Part shown: in pieces, positions 8,855 through 17,370 of the stretch
How the letters are laid out: each line of letters starts with the position of its first letter
How positions within the stretch are numbered: the first letter of the stretch is position 1
Assembly: GCF_000248075.1 (NCBI RefSeq)
Contig: NZ_BAFB01000170.1
Span: forward strand, 39,515 to 103,514
DNA from: Gordonia otitidis NBRC 100426
GTDB taxonomy: Bacteria > Actinomycetota > Actinomycetes > Mycobacteriales > Mycobacteriaceae
Reading direction: 5' to 3'
DNA: 64,000 bases
Position numbers and translations under genes: made by a program
Notes under the pieces: generated by a model
Database searches by the model: none
Told to the model about the DNA's origin: nothing
What the model saw: the letters and a program-made list of their open reading frames with translations, nothing else

Positions 8855-8908
8855 CAATACGTGTCGCGGCACCCGCGTCGCGTTGATCCACCCTCCAGGG
8901 AGAGCCCG

Positions 8909-9535
8909 ATGAGCGCACTGCCGATGTTCCCGCTCGGGACTGCGCTGCTGCCCGGCGAGGTATTGCCACTGCGGATCTTCGAACCGCGGTACCGACAGAT
9001 GCTCGATGATTGCCTCGCGGTCGACGACGGCGCGCCCCGTTTCGGGGTTGTGCTCATCGCGCGTGGGTGGGAGGTCGGTGGCGGCGACGTCCGACACGAT
9101 GTCGGAACGTTCGCGACCATCGACCTCGTCACCCGAGACCCCGATGGACAGTCGTTTTTGCGCGGCGTCGGCACCCGACGTTTCCGGGTGACGGAGTGGC
9201 TACCTGACGACCCGTATCCACGGGCGGAGGTTTCAATCCTCGACGAGCCCGGCTTCGACAAGGCATCGCACGCCGAGGCGATCGCGCTCGGCGTCCGCAT
9301 CCGGGAGGTCGTGGTCGACGCCTTCATCCGACGCGGCACACCCGTCCCCGACGACCTCCCGTCCTTCGACGCCGCAGATCTCCACGACGCGGGCCTGTTG
9401 GGGTGGGCGGCCAGACTCCCGATCGGCCCCGCCGACCGTCAGGCGCTTCTCGAGGCAGCCGACACCCCCGAACGGATCGCGGTGCTCGACGATGCGGTCG
9501 AAGGTCTCGCCGCCCGCATCGCATTCGAGTCCTGA
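8909..9535 (+). CDS. LON substrate-binding-domain protein
   Basis: The 208-residue protein is a stand-alone Lon N-terminal domain (PUA-like). It shows the family's opening PMFPLGTALLPGE, the IFEPRYRQM motif and a helical C-terminal bundle. It has no AAA+ or protease part. Such proteins are common in actinobacteria and their role is not settled; they may bind unfolded peptides. The ATG at 8909 has a ribosome binding site AGGGAGAG five bases upstream. An earlier in-frame start at 8861 is weaker. Confidence 0.85.
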   Translation: MSALPMFPLGTALLPGEVLPLRIFEPRYRQMLDDCLAVDDGAPRFGVVLIARGWEVGGGDVRHDVGTFATIDLVTRDPDGQSFLRGVGTRRFRVTEWLPDDPYPRAEVSILDEPGFDKASHAEAIALGVRIREVVVDAFIRRGTPVPDDLPSFDAADLHDAGLLGWAARLPIGPADRQALLEAADTPERIAVLDDAVEGLAARIAFES

Positions 9536-9550
9536 TCTCGACACCAAAGT

Positions 9551-9564
9551 TAGAACGTGTTCTA
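9551..9564. promoter_or_regulatory. KstR operator (aldehyde dehydrogenase promoter)
   Basis: TAGAACGTGTTCTA matches the KstR consensus TnnAACnnGTTnnA at every fixed position. A -10-like TAGTAT (9563-9568) overlaps it, so repressor binding would block the promoter of the gene starting at 9677. Confidence 0.85.
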
Positions 9565-9676
9565 GTATTGGATGTGCGGTGGTTCACACCTGTCCGCACC
9601 CTCCCCGGGTCGAGTTCGATCATCCGCAGCGGGTCGAGTCGAGGGAACACATCGGGTACCAACTTCAGGAGCACGC

Positions 9677-11170
9677 ATGACCCAGACCGTCGAATCACGT
9701 TCATCGAGCGACGCAGGCACGCCCGACGACCGCACGCAGCTCTACATCGGCGGCGAATGGGTACAACCGCATTCGACCGAGTCCCTCGAGGTGTTCTCGC
9801 CCGCAACCGGTGAGCGGGTCGCGTCGGTGCCACTCGCCGACGAGGTCGACGTCGATACCGCGGTGCGCACCGCGCGCGCGGCCTTCGAGTCAGGAGTCTG
9901 GTCACGGAAGTCCGCAGAAGAGCGCGCTGCGGTGCTCGACAGGGTCGCCGACATCATCGACGAACGCGCCGAAGCGATCTCCGCGCTGGTGTCGTCGGAG
10001 ATGGGGGCGCCGCCAGCCGCCGTCGACATGTTGCAGAAGCTGCCGGGTACAGGCGTGCTGCGCTCGTATGCCGAAGCGGCCAGGAACTATGAATGGACCG
10101 AGTACCGCACCGGCCTGTTCGGCACCACCCGCATCACCCGCGAGCCGGTCGGCGTCGTCGGGGCGATCACCGCGTGGAACGTCCCACTCTTCCTGGTCTG
10201 CAACAAGCTCGGCGCAGCGCTCGCAGCGGGTTGCTCCGTGGTGCTCAAGCCTGCACCCGAGACCCCGCGGACGGCCAACGCTGTCGCCGAGATCTTCACT
10301 GAGGCAGGCGTTCCCGCAGGCGTGATCTCGGTCGTCCCCGGCGGACCCGAGACCGGCAAGGCCCTCGTCGCACATCCCGACGTCGACAAGATCACTTTCA
10401 CCGGCTCGACCGCTGCGGGCCGTCAGATCGGTGCGGCGTGCGCCGAATCGCTCAAGCGGTGTTCGCTCGAACTCGGCGGCAAGTCCGCCGCGATCGTCCT
10501 CGACGACGTCGACATCAACAACATCCCCATGATGGTTTTCCTCGGACTGTTCAACACCGGCCAGGCGTGTGTCGCACAGACCAGGGTCCTGGTGCCTACG
10601 AGTCGTAAGGACGAGATCGTGGCGGCGATGATCGAGGCGGCCAAGGCCATGAAGGTCGGTCTACCCAGCGAGGCCGACAGCCAACTAGGACCGGTGATCA
10701 ACAAGCGTCAGCTCGAGAAGATCGAGGGCTACATCGCCAAGGGCAAACAGGAGGGCGCCACCGCCGTTCTCGAGGGCGGGCGCCCCGAAGGACTCGACGC
10801 CGGCTACTTCCTCTCGCCCACGATCTTCACCGACGTCACCAACGACATGACCATCGCCCGGGAGGAGATCTTCGGCCCGGTGCTCTCGGTCATCGCCTAC
10901 GACGACGTCGACGACGCGATCGCCATCGCCAACGATTCCGACTACGGCCTCGCGGGTACCGTCTGGACCGCCGACGTCGAACGCGGCATCGAGATCTCGG
11001 AGAAGATCAGAACCGGCACGTTCGGGATCAACTTCTACGCCATCGACCCCGGCTCGCCGTTCGGTGGCTTCAAGAACTCCGGGATCGGCCGGGAATGCGG
11101 CCCCGAGGGTCTCGAGGCATTCGTCGAACACAAGTCGACGATGCTCCCGATGGGGTACCAGGTCTCCTGA
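9677..11170 (+). CDS. NAD(P)-dependent aldehyde dehydrogenase, KstR-controlled
   Basis: The 497-residue enzyme oxidises an aldehyde to a carboxylate. Catalytic residues are visible: Asn168 (AWNVP), Glu265 (LELGGKS) and the nucleophile Cys298 (GQACVAQ). The cofactor motif FTGSTAAGR lies near residue 245. A perfect KstR operator upstream points to a role in sterol breakdown, for example oxidising a side-chain aldehyde or a released propionaldehyde-like product; the substrate is inference. The ATG at 9677 follows CAGGAGC at good spacing. Confidence 0.92.
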   Translation: MTQTVESRSSSDAGTPDDRTQLYIGGEWVQPHSTESLEVFSPATGERVASVPLADEVDVDTAVRTARAAFESGVWSRKSAEERAAVLDRVADIIDERAEAISALVSSEMGAPPAAVDMLQKLPGTGVLRSYAEAARNYEWTEYRTGLFGTTRITREPVGVVGAITAWNVPLFLVCNKLGAALAAGCSVVLKPAPETPRTANAVAEIFTEAGVPAGVISVVPGGPETGKALVAHPDVDKITFTGSTAAGRQIGAACAESLKRCSLELGGKSAAIVLDDVDINNIPMMVFLGLFNTGQACVAQTRVLVPTSRKDEIVAAMIEAAKAMKVGLPSEADSQLGPVINKRQLEKIEGYIAKGKQEGATAVLEGGRPEGLDAGYFLSPTIFTDVTNDMTIAREEIFGPVLSVIAYDDVDDAIAIANDSDYGLAGTVWTADVERGIEISEKIRTGTFGINFYAIDPGSPFGGFKNSGIGRECGPEGLEAFVEHKSTMLPMGYQVS

Positions 11171-11188
11171 CACCGCTCTCGATGCCGC

Positions 11189-11959
11189 TTAGAGCAGCGA
11201 ACTCACGAATCCGCCGTCGAGCACGAGGCTGCTGCCGTTGCACCACGACGACTCGTCCGAGGCGAAGAACGTCACCGCTGCGGCTACCTCTTCCGGCGTT
11301 CCGTAACGTCCCTGCTTCTGCGCCATGACTGCGTCGAAGCCGCCTTCCGGTAGTCCGAGGGCGGCTTCGAACAGCGGGGCGGCGGTGGTGACCAATTTCG
11401 TGTCGATGAAGCCCGGAAGCACGGCGTTGACCCGGATGCCGTGGGCCCGGAACTCCGCGGCGGCGGTCTCGGTGAGATTGCGTACGGCAGCCTTGGCCGC
11501 GGCATACGGCGCAATCAGTGCAGAGCCCGCGGTCGCTGTGATCGAGCTGATCGTCACGATCGAACCGCCGCCGGAGGCGATGATCGCCGGTGCGGCGTAG
11601 CGGATCGAGAGGAACACCCCGTCGAGATTGACCGACGTGGTCTTCCGCCAGTCGGCGTAGGACATCTCCGCGATGGGCTGCACGGAACCGACTCCAGCGT
11701 TGGGAACCATGATGTGCAGCGCGCCGAAGTGTTCCTGCGTGTCGGTGATCAGTTGCTGCACCTGTGCTTCGTCGGTGACATCCGTTGTGCACGCGATCGC
11801 GCCGTCGATCGAGTAGGCGACCGACTTGGCGGCGTCGGCGTCGATGTCGGAGACCACAACGCGCGCACCCTCCTGCCCGAACCGCCTGGCGATCGCGGCG
11901 CCCAGTCCTGCGCCTGCTCCGGTGAGGACGGCAACGCGGCCATCTAGTTTCTGTGCCAT
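11189..11959 (-). CDS. Short-chain dehydrogenase/reductase
   Basis: A classical SDR of 256 residues. It has the dinucleotide-binding TGAGAGLG (13-20), the NAG motif (87-89), and catalytic Ser138 or Ser139 with Tyr152 and Lys156 (YAAAK). Asp38 in VVSDID at the end of beta-2 suggests NAD rather than NADP. It lies downstream of a second SDR in the same direction (69-bp gap), so the two may be co-transcribed, and it converges with the aldehyde dehydrogenase. A hydroxysteroid dehydrogenase role fits the setting but is not shown. Confidence 0.88.
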   Translation of the reverse strand: MAQKLDGRVAVLTGAGAGLGAAIARRFGQEGARVVVSDIDADAAKSVAYSIDGAIACTTDVTDEAQVQQLITDTQEHFGALHIMVPNAGVGSVQPIAEMSYADWRKTTSVNLDGVFLSIRYAAPAIIASGGGSIVTISSITATAGSALIAPYAAAKAAVRNLTETAAAEFRAHGIRVNAVLPGFIDTKLVTTAAPLFEAALGLPEGGFDAVMAQKQGRYGTPEEVAAAVTFFASDESSWCNGSSLVLDGGFVSSLL

Positions 11960-12028
11960 GGATCTGTCTTCTTCCTCTACGGGTGTGACGTTTGTCTACG
12001 TGTGGTCGGAGTGGATCGAGATACGAAG

Positions 12029-12799
12029 TCAGACAAGGGATGCGGTCAGTCCACCGTCGAGGACGTAGTGGCTTCCGGTTACCCAGCTCGCGCGGTCGGA
12101 TGCGAGGAAGCACGCGACCTCCGCGATGTCTTCCACGGTTCCGAGCCGCCCCTGTTTTGCCGCAACCAGGTCACCGAAGGGGGCGTCGGTCGCGGCTTCG
12201 AACTCGGGGGCGAGCCGGTCGACCATGGACGTATCCGCAAATCCGGGACAGACGGCGTTGACGCGGATTCCGGTCTGGCGAAGTTCGACCGCGAACACGC
12301 GGGTGAGCTGGATGAGCGCCGCCTTGGTGGCGCAGTACGAACCGAGCAACGGACTTCCGCCAACCCCCGCGACCGATGCGATGTTGACAACGTTGCCCTT
12401 GCTTTCGGCAAGCGCAGGCACGGCAGCCTTGGTGGCCACGAACGGTCCGCGGACGTTCACCGCGAAGATCTTGTCGAAGCTCTCCGTCGACTGCATCGCG
12501 AGCGGGGCCGCGACCTCGATGCCTGCGTTGTTGACCAGCACATCCAGCCCACCGAGCAGCTCCTGCACACGAGCGATCGCGTCGACGACGCTCGCCTCGT
12601 CGGTCACGTCGCAATTGGCCACGCCTGCCGCACCCAGATCCGCTGCCGTTTTGTGCGCCGCGTCCTCATCGAAGTCACTGATCACGACCTGCGCGCCGCG
12701 GTTAATCGCCAGCTCGGCGATTCCCCGGCCGACACCGCGTGCAGAACCGGTGATGAAGACTCGCTTACCCTGCAATTCCCCATTGGATGTTCCCGACAT
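12029..12799 (-). CDS. Short-chain dehydrogenase/reductase
   Basis: A classical SDR of 256 residues with TGSARGVG (17-24), NNAG (90-93) and catalytic Ser142, Tyr155 and Lys159 (YCATK). Asp42 in VISDFD favours NAD. The ATG at 12799 is chosen because AGAGGGG lies nine bases upstream; the GTG at 12805 would leave only three. It is related to the neighbouring SDR at 11189 and probably forms a two-gene unit with it. The substrate is unknown; the position between sterol genes suggests an alcohol or ketone in that pathway. Confidence 0.88.
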   Translation of the reverse strand: MSGTSNGELQGKRVFITGSARGVGRGIAELAINRGAQVVISDFDEDAAHKTAADLGAAGVANCDVTDEASVVDAIARVQELLGGLDVLVNNAGIEVAAPLAMQSTESFDKIFAVNVRGPFVATKAAVPALAESKGNVVNIASVAGVGGSPLLGSYCATKAALIQLTRVFAVELRQTGIRVNAVCPGFADTSMVDRLAPEFEAATDAPFGDLVAAKQGRLGTVEDIAEVACFLASDRASWVTGSHYVLDGGLTASLV

Positions 12800-12805
12800 T
12801 TTCAC

Positions 12806-13062
12806 GGACCCCTCTCGAATCTGTTGGCACAGTGCACAACAGGCGCAACGACCGTCATCAAGCGGACCGAAAGACGCCGAATCCGACGACGATGTCGTGG
12901 ACCATCGCGAAAGTCATTGCGGCGGAGGCAAACTCGCGCCGGCTATGCCGACTCACCTGTGTGCCACACGACACTATCGAGGTCGGAGTGACCTACGCCA
13001 TGTCCTTTCGACATGAAGTCCGCAGATGGATTTGGTTCGTCCGCACAAAGAGGACGACGCCG
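12806..13062. other. Intergenic region with an imperfect inverted repeat (12821-12842)
   Basis: CTGTTG and CAACAG arms surround the centre GCACAGTGCA just upstream of the SDR starting at 12799. This could be an operator for that gene. The rest of the 257-bp gap, up to the end of the Mce-associated gene, shows nothing I can identify. Confidence 0.35.
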
Positions 13063-13848
13063 CTAACCGGCGGGGGGTGCCGACGGCTCGGTCGGGACGA
13101 TTGACGAATCAGAGGGCGACGGGCTTGCAGATGACGGGCCAGGGAGCGGGACCGCACCCGCGGGTGGAGTCGATGTCTGCTCGATACGACTGCGGAACGA
13201 GTCGTCGGTGATGATCTCGATCTTGTCGATCATCCAGGTGCCGTCATGCTGGACCATCGAGAACGTGAGTCTGCTCGGGTCGACCCGTACGAGGTCCTTG
13301 CCGTTGCGGCTGACCGATTGGTTCATGAAGATCAGCACGGTCGAGGTGTCGCGCGTGTTGGTCACGACACCCGCATCCTGAATCACCGCCTGCGACACCA
13401 CCCGCTGCTTACGAACCCCTTCGACGAAGTCGTCGTTCTCGTTCGGGAGCGGTTTGGCAATGAGGCGGTCGTACTCGGCTTTCGCGTCACCGGTGACAAC
13501 GCGTTGGGAACGCTGCACGTGGTCGGCGACGTTGACCGGGTCGTAGCCGAACATCGTGGTGGCGTAGTCCCGTGCGGCCTCGAGCGACGACTCCCGCGAG
13601 TTCTCGGTGGCACGGGCGTCCCAGTACCTGAACCCGAGAAACCCTGTCAGGACAGCGCAAGCCACGGCGACGACGGCAAGGCCCACCCCGACCAGACGTC
13701 CCGTGGTGATCACGGTTCTCGTCGACGTCTTTGTCTTTGTCTCTGTCTTTGTCTCTGCGTTTGTCTTTGTCTTCGTCTCTGTCACAGGCTTGGCGCCCGC
13801 CGTGTCCTCGGCGGGTGCGGTGTGCTCGGACCGTTCCGTCGTGTTCAT
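13063..13848 (-). CDS. Mce-associated membrane protein (distal of two)
   Basis: The 261-residue protein has a charged Thr/Lys/Glu-repeat cytosolic start (about residues 20-43). One transmembrane helix follows (about 50-73), then an extracytoplasmic NTF2-like domain (to about residue 220) and a Ser/Pro-rich tail. This is the plan of the Mam proteins encoded after mce4F (compare Rv3492c and Rv3493c), which stabilise Mce transporters. It is the last gene of the mce4 operon, five bases after the preceding gene. The ATG at 13848 is chosen because an upstream extension would run through the neighbouring gene. Confidence 0.88.
   Translation of the reverse strand: MNTTERSEHTAPAEDTAGAKPVTETKTKTNAETKTETKTKTSTRTVITTGRLVGVGLAVVAVACAVLTGFLGFRYWDARATENSRESSLEAARDYATTMFGYDPVNVADHVQRSQRVVTGDAKAEYDRLIAKPLPNENDDFVEGVRKQRVVSQAVIQDAGVVTNTRDTSTVLIFMNQSVSRNGKDLVRVDPSRLTFSMVQHDGTWMIDKIEIITDDSFRSRIEQTSTPPAGAVPLPGPSSASPSPSDSSIVPTEPSAPPAG
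13727..13782 (-). repeat. Hexanucleotide repeat in the Mce-associated gene
   Basis: Near-perfect copies of GTCTTT/GTCTCT on the plus strand encode alternating Thr-Lys and Thr-Glu pairs in the cytosolic start of the protein ending at 13063. A run of six-base units can expand or contract without changing the frame. Confidence 0.8.
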
Positions 13849-13853
13849 CGTGC

Positions 13854-14609
13854 TCAGATCACCCACTCGAAGTTGGTCATCTTGAGATCGTCGTTGATGC
13901 GCGTGATGTCGACCCGCCAGCGGAACGTCTGGACGACAGTCTCCTGCTTCGGATCCTGCGACTTCATCTCCCAGCCGTAGACCACGATCACCGAGCCCTC
14001 GTCGTCGGTCGCCTTGGTGACCGCATCGGTGATCACCGACGAGGTGACGGTCTGGTTCTGCGTACGAATGAGGTCTGTCACCTGGGCCATCGACTGTCTG
14101 ATCCGTTGCTGTGCGGGACCACTCGTCTTGTCCTGCACGGTCTGGAGCGCCTTGTCGACATTGCCGGGATTGAGAGAGGTGAGGTCGATGGTCATCTGAC
14201 GCGCGAACGTCGAGTACGACGCACGCAGGTCGTTGCGGTGGTCGAGTCGACTGGTGCCGACGGCGAACAGCGTCGACGCGATCAGACACGCGACGATGAA
14301 CACTCCACACACCGCGCCCGCGACGATCCACCTGAAGTTGCGGCCCCGGCTCACCCGAGCGCGCCGCACGGGTTGACGCTCCGCGGTTCGCTGCCGCCGC
14401 GCACGCCGCTCGCGGTAGCTGACGGGCTGTGCTGCGGTGCCGTCGGCGACATCTGCGCTGCCGTCGGCTTCCGCGGTGCCCTCGGCGACGTCCGTGCTGC
14501 CGTCGGCGGGAACCGCGGTGCCGGCCACCGGCTCGTCGATGCTACGTCGGCTCCGTCGCCTGCGTAGGGGCGCGGAGCGTACGGGTCGCGATGCCGTCTG
14601 CCGACTCAC
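13854..14609 (-). CDS. Mce-associated membrane protein (proximal of two)
   Basis: The 251-residue protein has a long cytosolic start with an internal duplication (DGSTDVAEGTA and DGSADVADGTA) followed by Arg-rich sequence. One transmembrane helix (about residues 96-120) and an NTF2-like extracytoplasmic domain follow. Its GTG at 14609 overlaps the mce4F stop as GTGA, the coupling used throughout this operon, so this start is preferred to the ATG at 14642. It presumably works with the Mce4 complex at the cell envelope. Confidence 0.87.
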   Translation of the reverse strand: MSRQTASRPVRSAPLRRRRSRRSIDEPVAGTAVPADGSTDVAEGTAEADGSADVADGTAAQPVSYRERRARRQRTAERQPVRRARVSRGRNFRWIVAGAVCGVFIVACLIASTLFAVGTSRLDHRNDLRASYSTFARQMTIDLTSLNPGNVDKALQTVQDKTSGPAQQRIRQSMAQVTDLIRTQNQTVTSSVITDAVTKATDDEGSVIVVYGWEMKSQDPKQETVVQTFRWRVDITRINDDLKMTNFEWVI

Positions 14610-16060
14610 TCGTCCATCCCGCTGGTGATCAGTCCCTGCCACGTGCCTCTATTTCCCTGGTCGACGCTGTGCCCCTGACCGTTGCTCTGTCCTCGAGTGT
14701 CTGTGCCGGTTCCGGCGTTGTATGTCTTGCCGTCGGGGCCGATGAAGTCGCCCGTATCCGGATCGTACGTGGTGCCGTAGACGGCGGGTCCCGGCTCGTA
14801 CGAGTCCGGGGTTGCCTGCGTCGTGTATCCGGCGGGGGCGGGCACGAGACCGGGGATTCCGTTGGGCAGGGCGACGTTCTTCTTGGTGCTCGCCTGGAAG
14901 CCGGTGCGACACTCTTCCGGTGTCGGTGCGCGTCTGCCGGGAAACTCGGCACAAGGGAAGTTCCTGGCGCCACGGACGGCGATCTGCGAGTCCTGCGGCA
15001 GCCGACACAGCAAACCCGGTGGGAGTTCCTGGGCGGTCTGAACAGCCGGACTGCGCCACTGATCCGACGGGAGGAATCCGACGGTGCACGGCGGTGGATC
15101 CTGGAAGCCGAGCGAGAACAGGACGCTGGGACCGTACTCGGCCGATCCCTGGTGCACGGCCGTCAGCAGCGCACTGATCAGCCGCGGATAGATCACCACG
15201 ACCTGCTGCAGATTCGGCAGGTACACCGCGAGCGTCTTCGACGCGACGCCCAGATTGTTGATCATCATCGGCAACGTCTGATCCATACTCGCGAACAGTT
15301 GCTGCGACTTCGACGCTGTCGACGGCCCCTTCTCGAGGATGTCGGTGATCTCGGGTTTGTTCGCCCGCAGTTGATCGGTCACCTTGACCGCGTCGGCAGT
15401 CCAGGCACGGATCGAATCGGCGGTCCTGTTCTGGGTTTCCAGCAGGGGGCCTGTCTGCTTGATCAGGTCGATGGTCGCGTCGACGTTCTTGTCGGCGTCG
15501 TCGACGAGAAGTGTCATCGAGTCGAGTAGTCGCCGCAGGTCCTCCCCCGTTCCGTTGAACGCGGTGAACGCCTCGTCCATGACATCGCGCAACCCGGTGT
15601 CACCCACCTTGTCCAGCAACGCGTTGGCCTGTTCGAGCACAGATGAGATCTCCACGGGTACGTCGGTGCTGCGCACGACGGCACCGTCGCCGAGGTACTC
15701 GCCGCCCGCCCCGGACGCCGGCGTGAATTCGACGAACTGCTCGCCGACGGCCGAGACACTGCGGATCGACGCCTGTGAGTCTGCGGGGATCTTCGCCGAG
15801 GACTCGATCGACAACGTCGCCGCAACACCGTTCTCGGTCAAGCGCACCTGCGTCACCTTGCCGACGTTGACGCCGCGATAACTGACGTTCGCGTTCGTGT
15901 AGATACCGCCCGTACTCGGCAATTCGAGGGTCACGGCGTACCGTCCGACACCGGCCATCGCGGGTAGCCGCACGTAGTACACGGCCATCGCAACGAGCGC
16001 GACCACGGTGACGATCGCGAAGATGGTGAGCTGCATGCGCACGAACCTGGTGATCTTCAT
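14606..16060 (-). CDS. mce4F: Mce family protein Mce4F
   Basis: Mce4F is one of six MCE-domain subunits of the Mce4 sterol importer. The 484-residue protein has an N-terminal transmembrane helix (about residues 10-30), the MCE domain (about 35-120, YRGVNVGKVTQV), a long helical region and a Cys- and Pro-rich C-terminal tail ending in a Gly/Asn/Gln-rich segment. It starts within the mce4E stop (ATGA, 16060-16057). The subunit letter is assigned by gene order. Confidence 0.93.
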   Translation of the reverse strand: MKITRFVRMQLTIFAIVTVVALVAMAVYYVRLPAMAGVGRYAVTLELPSTGGIYTNANVSYRGVNVGKVTQVRLTENGVAATLSIESSAKIPADSQASIRSVSAVGEQFVEFTPASGAGGEYLGDGAVVRSTDVPVEISSVLEQANALLDKVGDTGLRDVMDEAFTAFNGTGEDLRRLLDSMTLLVDDADKNVDATIDLIKQTGPLLETQNRTADSIRAWTADAVKVTDQLRANKPEITDILEKGPSTASKSQQLFASMDQTLPMMINNLGVASKTLAVYLPNLQQVVVIYPRLISALLTAVHQGSAEYGPSVLFSLGFQDPPPCTVGFLPSDQWRSPAVQTAQELPPGLLCRLPQDSQIAVRGARNFPCAEFPGRRAPTPEECRTGFQASTKKNVALPNGIPGLVPAPAGYTTQATPDSYEPGPAVYGTTYDPDTGDFIGPDGKTYNAGTGTDTRGQSNGQGHSVDQGNRGTWQGLITSGMDE

Positions 16061-17370
16061 CGTCCGCCCCCGCTCGGGGATGAGGATGTCGGGGACGGCG
16101 TCTGCGTCGATGCCGACGTTCCCGTCGCGGTCGATTCCGGCGATCCCGCGGGAACCGGGTCGGTGCTGTCCGGCCGCTTCTCACCGCCCGGAACGAGCGG
16201 CGAGGTGAACGGATCGAGTCCGCGTTTCGCCGCGCCTGCGGGCTGACCTGTCACGCCCTCAGGTCCCACCAGTCCCGACGTCATCAGGATGGTCTGCTTG
16301 AGTCGGTCGACGGTCAGATCGAGCACGAGGTCGGAGTTGACGTAGTCGCCCTTGACGATCTGCGGAATCGTTTCCTCGAGGAACGGGAACGTGAACAGGA
16401 TCTTGGTCGCCGCGGGCAGCGCCGGGCCCGCCGCTGCGAGCGCGCCGAGCGTCGGGTTCAGATTCGCGACGATGGTCTTGATGTCGGCGGTGTTGGCGCG
16501 CAGCACGTCGTTGACCGTCCTCGACAGGCCACTCAACGCCGACAGTGCCCCGGTGAACTTGTCCCGCTCGTCGTTGAGCATGCGAAGGATGTCGGGTCCG
16601 TCGGCGAGCGCCTTCTCGACGGTCGGCTTCTGCTGATTGATCGTGGTGCTCAACCTGTCGAGCCCGTTCATCGCGTCGATGATGTGACCCGATTGACCCG
16701 CGAGGTCGGAGACGAGCGTGTCGAGACGCGGCACGAGTTGTCTGATCGAGTCGGCGTTGCCGCCGAGGATCTGGCTCAGCTCGTGGGTGACGTCACCGAG
16801 CTGTGAGAGGCCACCGCCGTTGAGCACCACCGACAATGCACTGAGCACCTGCTCGGTGGTCGGGAACGCACATTGGGGCACCTGCTGCGCGGAGTTGACG
16901 TCGGCGACTCGTTGACCCGACGGCTGGGCGATGTTCTTCTGCTCTGGGCACGACGGCAGCGGGATCTGATCCCCTGCATGCAGATAGCCGGCGGTCACCT
17001 GCTGCGGTGGGACGATCTGCAGATGCGTCGAACCGAGCACGCTCGTCATTCCGACCTTGACGTACGAACCGCGGGGCACCTGCACCCCGGGGTTCAGTCG
17101 AATCGGCAGTTTCGCATGCCAATCGGTGTCCACATCGATGTCTCCGACGCTGCCGACGGTCACGTCGTTCAGCATGACCGGCGAGTTGTTGGTCAGCCCT
17201 GCCGCGGTCGGGATGACCGCCGAGATCTCCCACGATCCGTTGCCCGTTCCCTGGGCTCCCGGCACCGGTAGGCTGTCGGCGCCGTCGAATCCGCACGCCG
17301 TCGCGACTGTGGTGACCACGGCGACCATGAGCGCGGTACGCCACCCACGAGTGAGCCTGTGCCGCATCAT
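16057..17370 (-). CDS. mce4E: Mce4E lipoprotein (LprN-like)
   Basis: This is the lipoprotein subunit of the Mce4 transporter. The 437-residue product has a signal sequence with a lipobox ending TACGFDG (lipidated Cys about residue 26), an MCE domain (about 45-130, VMLNDVTVGSVGDI) and a helical region. A Ser/Thr/Pro-rich tail with many Thr-Gly-Thr-Ser units follows. The homologue in M. tuberculosis is LprN (Rv3495c). It overlaps both neighbours by four bases. Confidence 0.93.
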   Translation of the reverse strand: MMRHRLTRGWRTALMVAVVTTVATACGFDGADSLPVPGAQGTGNGSWEISAVIPTAAGLTNNSPVMLNDVTVGSVGDIDVDTDWHAKLPIRLNPGVQVPRGSYVKVGMTSVLGSTHLQIVPPQQVTAGYLHAGDQIPLPSCPEQKNIAQPSGQRVADVNSAQQVPQCAFPTTEQVLSALSVVLNGGGLSQLGDVTHELSQILGGNADSIRQLVPRLDTLVSDLAGQSGHIIDAMNGLDRLSTTINQQKPTVEKALADGPDILRMLNDERDKFTGALSALSGLSRTVNDVLRANTADIKTIVANLNPTLGALAAAGPALPAATKILFTFPFLEETIPQIVKGDYVNSDLVLDLTVDRLKQTILMTSGLVGPEGVTGQPAGAAKRGLDPFTSPLVPGGEKRPDSTDPVPAGSPESTATGTSASTQTPSPTSSSPSGGGR

